From Candidatus Niyogiibacteriota bacterium (GTDB lineage Bacteria; Patescibacteriota; Minisyncoccia; 1-14-0-10-42-19), in contig JACQLG010000054.1 of the NCBI GenBank assembly GCA_016204155.1, positions 1-8,629 of the forward strand: a DNA stretch of 8,629 nt. The letters run 5' to 3'. The notes under the pieces were generated by a model. The model searched no databases. It had not been told where the DNA came from and worked only from the letters and a program-made list of their open reading frames with translations. Shown piece after piece: positions 1 to 4,698 of the stretch. Position numbers and translations under genes: made by a program. The first letter of the stretch is position 1. Every line of letters begins with the position of its first letter.

Positions 1-97
1 AAGAGAATTTGTAAACGTCTTAAATAAATATTTTCAAGAAAATATATCATCGAATTAATTTAATCGTTCCCTCCCTCCGACCGACCACCATCAAACT

Positions 98-116
98 GCA
101 CTCTGGAAAAGAGTGC
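98..116. other. Hairpin, 7-bp stem with GGAAA loop
   Basis: GCACTCT at 98-104 pairs perfectly with AGAGTGC at 110-116 around the loop GGAAA. There is no T-run after it on either strand (GAAAAA follows on the plus strand, AGTTTGATGG on the minus strand), so it is not a standard terminator. It may be part of a small structured RNA or a remnant of an upstream transcript end. Confidence 0.4.
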
Positions 117-200
117 GAAAAAGCCTCAAAAGCCTTATGATACCTCATATCAAATAGTTCTAGATCGACTCACACCGTTAGGGCATATAGAATGTTGCAT

Positions 201-227
201 TTGACAGCGGTCCCCTTCTTCGATAAT
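201..227 (+). promoter_or_regulatory. Candidate promoter for the substrate-binding protein
   Basis: A perfect -35 hexamer TTGACA lies at 201-206 and GATAAT (5 of 6 to consensus) at 222-227. The spacer is 15 bases, shorter than the preferred 17; using 17 gives the poorer TAATCT. Transcription would start near 234 and leave a leader of about 60 bases before the ATG at 295. The short spacer is the main doubt. Confidence 0.4.
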
Positions 228-294
228 CTTTAAGACATATTGAATTTATTACAAAAAGGTCGTTGTTATTTGATGGTAATGAATACGAAATACG

Positions 295-1272
295 ATGAAA
301 AGATTTATTTATTTTTTGGTCGTTATTATTATTCTTGGCGCGATTCTCTTTATCACAAGAAAGGATGAAGAAGTGCAGTTGACCCGCGTGATAGTCGGCC
401 ATATCGGGCTTGCAAACGACCTTCCCGCTTTTATTGCGTTTGAAAAAGGATTTTTCCGCGAGGAAGGACTTGACGTAGAGTTGCGCAAGCTCGAGAGCTC
501 AAAACTTGCGTCTGACGCGCTCTACGCAGGCGGTATTGATATATCCGCAGGATCATCGCTTGTCAATCTTTTGGGCGCCGAGGCGAATGATCCGGGCAAG
601 ATTATGTTTTATGCGCTCGGCAGGACAGGGAAGTCGGAAAATACGACGCTCGGCGGATTTATTGTTTTGGAGACGAGCTCTATTAATACGGTCGCCGATC
701 TTGCAGGAAAGAAAATTGCGGTCTTTCCGGGAAATACCGCAACGTCTTTCCTGACGCGCTATTTTAAAAAGAACGGCGTTGATCCTGATACGGTCCTGTG
801 GCAAAAAATGGTTCCATCCAACTGGCTTCCGTCGCTTGATAGCGGGGCGGTTGATGCAGTCTATGCTTATGAGCCCACCTATACGCTCGCAAAACTCCGA
901 ACGGAAAATAAAGTGCGTGTTATTGCATTCGGCGCCTTAGAAGACGAGGTTGACCCGCTCTATCTCGGCGGATCAACATTTGCTGTCCGTTTCGTTGCCG
1001 ATAACCCTGATGCCGCCGCTTCGTATGTGAGAGCCTTTTATCGCGGTATTGATTTTATCAATACCAACGAGTCGGAAGCCCGTGCAATTCTCCAGTCCTA
1101 CATTAATGTGCCGACAGAGGTCGCGATGAATATGAATTTGTATCCCGACGACAAGGTAGATGCTATCCAGCGCGATAAATTCCAGGAACTTTCCAATCTC
1201 TTGTTTGAAGAAGGAACTCTGCCGAATGCCGTAAATGTTATGCGCGACGAGCTTTATTATGTGTTGCCGTAA
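295..1272 (+). CDS. ABC importer substrate-binding protein, NMT1/SsuA-like, membrane-anchored
   Basis: This 325-residue protein is the extracytoplasmic solute receptor of an ABC importer. Residues 3-20 form one hydrophobic segment with no cysteine lipobox, so it is probably held by an N-terminal membrane anchor rather than a lipid. The mature part opens with the family hallmark, a short strand followed by DLPAFIAFEKGFFREEGLDV (about 42-61), continues with AGGIDISAG, and the second lobe has DLAGKKIAVFPGNTATSFL, typical of the NMT1/THI5-like and SsuA/TauA families that bind thiamine precursors, nitrate, sulfonates or taurine. The substrate cannot be read from the sequence. The ATG at 295 is chosen because it begins the anchor; no clear Shine-Dalgarno precedes it. 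The ATPase and permease follow, but across a strong hairpin, so the receptor can be expressed as a separate unit. Confidence 0.88.
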   Translation: MKRFIYFLVVIIILGAILFITRKDEEVQLTRVIVGHIGLANDLPAFIAFEKGFFREEGLDVELRKLESSKLASDALYAGGIDISAGSSLVNLLGAEANDPGKIMFYALGRTGKSENTTLGGFIVLETSSINTVADLAGKKIAVFPGNTATSFLTRYFKKNGVDPDTVLWQKMVPSNWLPSLDSGAVDAVYAYEPTYTLAKLRTENKVRVIAFGALEDEVDPLYLGGSTFAVRFVADNPDAAASYVRAFYRGIDFINTNESEARAILQSYINVPTEVAMNMNLYPDDKVDAIQRDKFQELSNLLFEEGTLPNAVNVMRDELYYVLP

Positions 1273-1303
1273 GTAAAGAAATTATAAGGTAATACGTTTA
1301 AAG

Positions 1304-1342
1304 AGAAAATGCGTCCCGCTTTTAGTGGGACGCATTTTCTTT
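1304..1342 (+). terminator. Strong hairpin terminator after the binding-protein gene
   Basis: The strand at 1305-1319 pairs with 1325-1339 over 15 bp (one G-T wobble) around the loop TTTTA, and the helix extends to A1304-T1340. The descending arm ends in TTTTCTTT and the ascending arm starts A-rich, so it could terminate in both directions. It lies 31 bases after the stop codon of the binding protein. The T-tract runs directly into the -10 element of the next promoter. Confidence 0.8.
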
Positions 1343-1350
1343 GCTATACT
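1342..1350 (+). promoter_or_regulatory. Extended -10 promoter for the ATPase-permease genes, near-leaderless
   Basis: TGC followed by TATACT (1345-1350) is an extended -10 element; no -35 match is visible, as expected for this class. Transcription should start near 1357, only about 6 bases before the ATG at 1363, and there is no Shine-Dalgarno in between. The mRNA would be nearly leaderless. The element abuts the terminator hairpin. Confidence 0.6.
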
Positions 1351-1362
1351 AAAAGTACTTCC

Positions 1363-2154
1363 ATGCCATTTATTACCGTACGCGACATCTCCTATAGCTA
1401 TATTCATATGCAAAAAGGTATTCGCCGGCAAAACGCAGTGCTTGATTCTGTTTCTTTTGAGGCAGAGAAAGGGGAGCTTATTACTCTTTTTGGACCAAAT
1501 GGGTCCGGTAAATCAACGCTTTTTCGGATTATTTCCGGCCTTGAGGATGCGCATACGGGCGAGGTTCGTATCGGAGGAACTCCGCCGGCGCGTGCGCGCA
1601 TTGGCTTTGTTTTTCAGGATTATCGATCGAGCATGCTGCCGTGGCGAAGCGTTGTTGACAATGTCGCCCTTGCCCTTGAGGCGCGCGGCAATATGAAACA
1701 TACTGCCATCGGTAAAACTGCTCTGGGGTATCTTCGGCAGGTAAAAATGGAGGAATATGCGGATCGTCGTTTTTGGGAACTTTCCGGAGGCCAGAGTCAA
1801 TCTGTCGCGATCGCGCGCGCGCTTGCCTACAGTCCCGACGTCTTTTTGCTTGATGAGCCGTTCTCTGCGCTTGATTTTGAAATCACGCTTCAGATGATGC
1901 TGCTTTTTCTTGATGTATGGTCAAAAAATAAAATTACAACTCTTTTTATCTCGCATCAGATTGAAGAGGCAGTATTTCTTGCCGATCGAGTCATAGTGCT
2001 CTCGCCTCGTCCCGGAAGAATCCAAGAAATCATCCCCGTCCCTCTTTCGCGTCCGCGCCACCCTTCTATGCTTACAACGCCTGAATTTTTTACAACCCGA
2101 AACAATGTATTAGCCGCATTTCGGAGGGGACTCCAAACATCATATGGATCCTAA
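1363..2154 (+). CDS. ABC importer ATP-binding protein, nitrate/sulfonate/taurine type
   Basis: This 263-residue ATPase powers the importer from the cytoplasmic face. All nucleotide-binding motifs are present: Walker A GPNGSGKST (44-52), Q-loop Gln85, signature LSGGQ (140-144), Walker B VFLLDEP (160-166), D-loop SALD and H-loop His198. LPWRSVVDNVALALE (92-106) is characteristic of the SsuB/TauB/NrtD subfamily. After LSGGQ the usual RQRVAIARA reads SQSVAIARA, a mild deviation. The frame is open upstream to 1309, but those codons lie inside the terminator hairpin, so I use the ATG at 1363, which begins MPFITVRDISYSY in the normal position for the family. Its last 11 bases overlap the permease gene, implying translational coupling. 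Confidence 0.92.
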   Translation: MPFITVRDISYSYIHMQKGIRRQNAVLDSVSFEAEKGELITLFGPNGSGKSTLFRIISGLEDAHTGEVRIGGTPPARARIGFVFQDYRSSMLPWRSVVDNVALALEARGNMKHTAIGKTALGYLRQVKMEEYADRRFWELSGGQSQSVAIARALAYSPDVFLLDEPFSALDFEITLQMMLLFLDVWSKNKITTLFISHQIEEAVFLADRVIVLSPRPGRIQEIIPVPLSRPRHPSMLTTPEFFTTRNNVLAAFRRGLQTSYGS

Positions 2155-2929
2155 ATCATTGCGCAATTACATCTATATTATCGGAGGGCCGATCGTTATT
2201 ATCCTTGTATGGTGGATATTTTCTGCCGTTAATACAATGTTCGAGGATCCGCTTATCTCTCCGCTTTTTCTTGCCGATCCATTTGCGGTACTGCAGACGA
2301 CCATATCACTTTTTCGCGCCGATACGATTGAAACAGATATTTTTAATACGCTTCGCCGCGTGCTCGCAGGGTTTTTGCTTGGTGCAGTGATAGGGGTCCC
2401 GCTCGGCATTATTATCGGTTACTTTAGGCGTATCGGCGATGCTCTTGAATTTATCATTGATTTTTTTCGGTCGCTTCCCGCAGCCGCGCTCTTCCCGTTT
2501 TTTATTATGGTATTCGGCGTTGGAGAATTCTCAAAAATCGGCGTTGCCGCATTCAGCTCATCCCTGATTATTCTTGTCAATACAACCTACGGCGTGCGCG
2601 GCGTAAAAGAACTGCGGCTTATGGCGGCGCGCCTTTTTAAATTAAGCAACGCAAAAATTTTTTACGCCATCATACTCCCGGAATCATTCCCTCATATTTT
2701 TGCGGGCTTGCGTATTGCAATCTCATACTCCATGATTCTCGTTATTTTTACCGAGATGTTTATCGGAACAGAAACGGGGCTGGGAAAGCGCATTATTGAG
2801 AGTCAGGAAGTTTATCGCACCGCAGAAATGTTTGCCGCAATTATTCTTGCCGGTATCCTCGGCTATATCATCAATAAAGCGCTTCTTTTTGTCGAACGAA
2901 GAATGATTACATGGGAAGGGAAGGCGTAG
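2144..2929 (+). CDS. ABC importer permease, BPD_transp_1 / SsuC type
   Basis: This 261-residue integral membrane protein forms the transport channel. An N-terminal helix at about 9-27 is followed by the typical domain: LRRVLAGFLLGAVIGVPLGIIIGYF, the segment around FFRSLPAAALFPFFIMVFGVG, and the cytoplasmic EAA-type loop at about 155-185 (MAARLFKLSNAKIFYAIILP, then FAGLRI), which docks on the ATPase. These are the family signatures of SsuC/TauC/NrtB permeases. The start ATG at 2144 lies inside the end of the ATPase gene. A GGAGG at 2123-2127 is 16 bases upstream, far for a Shine-Dalgarno, but it can form a short hairpin (GGAG with CTCC at 2131-2134) that would shorten the distance. No terminator follows; the stop codon is 12 bases before the outer tRNA-Arg, so the tRNA and cca block may be read from the importer promoter. 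Confidence 0.9.
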   Translation: MDPKSLRNYIYIIGGPIVIILVWWIFSAVNTMFEDPLISPLFLADPFAVLQTTISLFRADTIETDIFNTLRRVLAGFLLGAVIGVPLGIIIGYFRRIGDALEFIIDFFRSLPAAALFPFFIMVFGVGEFSKIGVAAFSSSLIILVNTTYGVRGVKELRLMAARLFKLSNAKIFYAIILPESFPHIFAGLRIAISYSMILVIFTEMFIGTETGLGKRIIESQEVYRTAEMFAAIILAGILGYIINKALLFVERRMITWEGKA

Positions 2930-2995
2930 CGGGCACTCCATGTCCCTATAGCTTAACGGATAAAGCGTGGGCCTCCGGAGCCCAAGATCGAGGCC

Positions 2996-3101
2996 CGCCC
3001 CCACACCTATATGTCCCCGTAGCTCAGTGGATAGAGCGCTTCCCTCCGAAGGAAGAGGCCAGAGGTTCAAATCCTCTCGGGGACGCATAGGTGTGGGGGT
3101 G
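2996..3101 (+). repeat. 15-bp inverted repeat framing the inner tRNA (arms 2996-3010 and 3087-3101)
   Basis: The left arm at 2996-3010 (CGCCCCCACACCTAT) pairs with the right arm at 3087-3101 (ATAGGTGTGGGGGTG), with one G-T wobble (2997-3100) and 13 consecutive Watson-Crick pairs. The arms enclose the inner tRNA with only AT on the left and C on the right as unpaired bases, so the helix nearly continues the inner acceptor stem outward to the outer T-stem. It may be the end structure of an inserted element, or a clamp that holds the two halves of the outer tRNA together. I see no target-site duplication. Confidence 0.85.
3013..3085 (+). tRNA. tRNA-Arg(CCG), complete, nested inside the outer tRNA-Arg
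   Basis: This is a canonical 73-base cloverleaf. Acceptor GTCCCCG (3013-3019) pairs with CGGGGAC (3078-3084); D-arm GCTC with GAGC; anticodon stem CTTCC (3039-3043) with GGAAG (3051-3055) around CTCCGAA, anticodon CCG (3046-3048) reading CGG; variable loop AGGCC; T-stem AGAGG with CCTCT around the consensus loop TTCAAAT. The discriminator is G3085 and the next bases are CA then T, so CCA is not encoded. It resembles the outer tRNA in the D-loop (GGATA), the CCG anticodon and the first acceptor bases, suggesting the two are paralogues. The leader and trailer are complementary over 15 bp, which processing enzymes would have to deal with. Confidence 0.95.
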
Positions 3102-3125
3102 AAATTCCTCGTAGGGACGAAATAT

Positions 3126-4601
3126 ATGAAATACAATATTCCCAAAGAAATACGGTCTATATACACTGCGCTACACAACGCGGGATTTGAAGCATATTTA
3201 GTCGGCGGATGCGTGCGCGATCTTGTCTTGAGCGAAGTCGAAGGGCTTCTACATAAACCAAAGGATTGGGATGTGACGACGAATGCAATGCCCGAAGAGA
3301 TACAAAGCGTATTTCCGGAAAGCGTCTACGAGAATAATTTCGGGACGGTCGGCGTTAAGTCAGGCGCGAAAGATGAAACATTGAAGATTGTCGAAATAAC
3401 GCCATTCCGAATCGAAGCGAAATATTCGGATAAGCGCCATCCGGACGAAGTAAAATTCGCAAAGAAATTAGATGACGATTTAAAACGCCGCGATTTTACT
3501 GTAAACGCGCTTGCGTTTGATATAAAAAATGAGGAAATCATAGATTTATTTGATGGGGAGAACGATCTAAAAAATAAAATTATCCGTGCGGTCGGCAAGC
3601 CCGAAGAGCGTTTTGGAGAAGATGCGCTACGTATGCTTCGTGCAGTTCGCCTGTCTGCCGAACTCGGCTTCGCTATTGAAGAGGAAACGAAACACGCGCT
3701 TGCAAAGAATGCGTCGCTTCTGAGGCATATCTCGCAGGAGCGGATCCGTGATGAGTTTTCAAAAATAATTATGTCAGATAATCCCGTGGCTGGATTTGAA
3801 ACAATGCGCGAACTCGGAATTTTAAAATATATCCTGCCCGAAATTGAAGAAGGATGGGGGGTCGGACAGAATAAGCATCATATTTATACTGTATGGGAGC
3901 ATAGTTTGCGCGCACTTATGCACGCGGTTGAGAATAGCTGGTCGCTTCAAGTGAGGATCGCGGCGTTATTGCATGATGTAGGCAAGCCTCGGACAAAGCG
4001 CGGCGAAGGGAAGGATTCTACATTTTACGGGCATGAAGTGGTTGGCGCAAAAATGGCCAAGGGAGCTCTTTCGCGCCTTCGTTTTTCTAAAAAAATAATA
4101 GATGATGTCTACAAGTTAGTTCGGTGGCACCTGTTTTTTTCCGATACCGAAGTGGTAACGCTTTCTGCGGTAAGGCGAATCGTGCGGAACGTCGGAGAAG
4201 ATATTATTGAAGACCTTTTAAAGGTGCGGTATTGTGACCGGATCGGCATGGGAAGGCCTAAGGAACGGCCATATCGTTTGCGCAAGTATGAATCAATGAT
4301 AGAAGAAGCGCTGCGCTCCCCTCTTTCGGTCGGACAGTTGGCAGTCCACGGAGATGATGTGATGAAGATCTGCAAGATGGACGCGGGGCCGCGGATCGGT
4401 TTTATTCTGCATGTACTCCTAGAAGAAGTGCTTGATGATCCGTCAAAAAATACGCGCAATCATCAGGAAAAACGTGTGGGAGAATTATGCGCGCTGTCCG
4501 ATGAAGAGTTGAAAAAAATGGGGGTTGAGGCAAAAAAACGGAAAGAACAGGAGGAAGAAAAAGAAGTTGCGGAAATCCGCAAAAAATATTTTGTGAAGTG
4601 A
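3126..4601 (+). CDS. cca: CCA-adding enzyme (tRNA nucleotidyltransferase) with HD domain
   Basis: This 491-residue enzyme adds or repairs the 3' CCA end of tRNAs, using CTP and ATP. The N-terminal head has the class II signature LVGGCVRD (25-32) and the catalytic pair Asp47 and Asp49 in KDWDVTT, then RRDFTVNAL (121-129), and DALRMLRAVRLSAELGF in the neck. A C-terminal HD domain is intact (His259, His283-Asp284 in LLHDVGKP, His303), and the tail is a charged coil rich in Lys and Glu. A short repeat-derived insertion, LSEVEG (35-40), lies between the two active-site motifs. The frame is open far upstream, but those codons lie in the tRNAs; ATG 3126 gives the usual N-terminus, and GTG 3099 is a weaker option. 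The only ribosome-binding-like sequence, AGGGA (3113-3117), lies inside the outer tRNA's acceptor strand. The gene is flanked by tRNAs at six bases on each side, none with an encoded CCA. Confidence 0.93.
   Translation: MKYNIPKEIRSIYTALHNAGFEAYLVGGCVRDLVLSEVEGLLHKPKDWDVTTNAMPEEIQSVFPESVYENNFGTVGVKSGAKDETLKIVEITPFRIEAKYSDKRHPDEVKFAKKLDDDLKRRDFTVNALAFDIKNEEIIDLFDGENDLKNKIIRAVGKPEERFGEDALRMLRAVRLSAELGFAIEEETKHALAKNASLLRHISQERIRDEFSKIIMSDNPVAGFETMRELGILKYILPEIEEGWGVGQNKHHIYTVWEHSLRALMHAVENSWSLQVRIAALLHDVGKPRTKRGEGKDSTFYGHEVVGAKMAKGALSRLRFSKKIIDDVYKLVRWHLFFSDTEVVTLSAVRRIVRNVGEDIIEDLLKVRYCDRIGMGRPKERPYRLRKYESMIEEALRSPLSVGQLAVHGDDVMKICKMDAGPRIGFILHVLLEEVLDDPSKNTRNHQEKRVGELCALSDEELKKMGVEAKKRKEQEEEKEVAEIRKKYFVK
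3227..3245 (+). repeat. LSEVEG-type dispersed repeat inserted in cca
   Basis: The 19 bases CTTGAGCGAAGTCGAAGGG match, from memory, a short repeat dispersed in many candidate-phyla and other environmental genomes, often read in frame as LSEVEG. Here it adds six to seven residues between VGGCVRD and the catalytic DWD, where relatives normally read RDLLLG followed by two or three residues and then KDWD. The frame is kept (a multiple of three). That it is a repeat in this genome cannot be tested within the window, which has a single copy. Confidence 0.6.
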
Positions 4602-4607
4602 ATACTA

Positions 4608-4678
4608 CGGGATGTAGTATAGAGGCAGTACGCACCCTTCGGGAGGGTGTAGCGGGAGTTCGATTCTCCCCATCCCGA
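4608..4678 (+). tRNA. tRNA-Pro(CGG)
   Basis: Acceptor CGGGATG (4608-4614) pairs with CATCCCG (4671-4677). The D-arm is short, GTA with TAC, with GG in the loop. The anticodon stem CACCC (4633-4637) pairs with GGGTG (4645-4649) around TTCGGGA, giving CGG (4640-4642, proline). The T-stem GGGAG pairs with CTCCC around TTCGATT. The discriminator is A4678 and CCA is not encoded. C1 and the TTCGGGA loop are usual for bacterial proline tRNAs. It begins six bases after the cca stop codon and is probably cut from the same transcript. ATACTAC (4602-4608) is also complementary to GTAGTAT (4614-4620), an alternative hairpin that would compete with the acceptor and D stems. Confidence 0.95.
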
Positions 4679-4698
4679 TATGTTTGTGTTTCCCCGAT

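Larger units (their letters stand above)
1..294. other. Intergenic region upstream of the ABC importer, no gene seen
   Basis: I see no credible protein-coding gene here; the reading frames are short and have no recognisable content. Three local structures are present: a pyrimidine-rich run at about 69-90 made of repeated CTCC and GACC-type tetranucleotides (so the minus strand is G-rich), a 7-bp hairpin at 98-116, and a possible sigma-70-type promoter at 201-227. The tail of an upstream gene or a small RNA cannot be excluded. I looked for thiamine pyrophosphate riboswitch landmarks, because the importer downstream resembles thiamine-precursor carriers, and found none. Confidence 0.5.
2942..3119 (+). 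tRNA. tRNA-Arg(CCG) interrupted in its T-loop by a second tRNA
   Basis: Acceptor strand GTCCCTA (2942-2948) pairs 7 of 7 with TAGGGAC (3112-3118). T8 A9 follow. The D-arm is GCTT (2951-2954) with AAGC (2963-2966), its loop containing GG. The anticodon stem TGGGC (2968-2972) pairs with GCCCA (2980-2984) around CTCCGGA, giving anticodon CCG (2975-2977, arginine). The T-stem CGAGG (2989-2993) pairs with CCTCG (3107-3111). All 21 stem pairs are Watson-Crick, and the discriminator is G3119 with no encoded CCA. The T-loop position is occupied by 113 bases (2994-3106) holding a complete second tRNA on an extended helix. Omitting that helix and its contents leaves CC plus AAATT, exactly 7 bases, whose last four fit the consensus R57 A58 N59 Y60 while positions 54-56 lack TTC. 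Whether the insert is spliced, cut or retained is unknown. A simple truncated pseudogene is less likely because the 3' part is present and every stem is preserved. Confidence 0.82.

Noticed and set aside
69..90. G-quadruplex on the minus strand opposite the pyrimidine-rich run
   Set aside because: Most G-runs are only two bases long; too weak to claim without a test.
1..294. Thiamine pyrophosphate riboswitch ahead of the importer
   Set aside because: The conserved core sequences of that riboswitch, such as CTGAGA, are not present.
1309..1362. Earlier start of the ATPase at 1309
   Set aside because: These codons lie in the terminator hairpin and upstream of the -10 element; the ATG at 1363 begins the conserved domain.
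2929..2998. GCGGGC (2929-2934) and GCCCGC (2993-2998) as the acceptor stem of the first tRNA
   Set aside because: It would place 16 bases between acceptor and D-arm and leave no T-arm; the acceptor GTCCCTA with TAGGGAC at 3112-3118 fits every rule instead.
2942..3000. A simple 3'-truncated tRNA-Arg pseudogene
   Set aside because: The missing T-stem and acceptor strands are present at 3107-3118 with perfect pairing, so the gene is interrupted rather than truncated.
2967..3125. N-terminal extension of the CCA enzyme upstream of 3126
   Set aside because: The open frame runs through both tRNA genes and has no family similarity; the usual N-terminus begins at the ATG at 3126.
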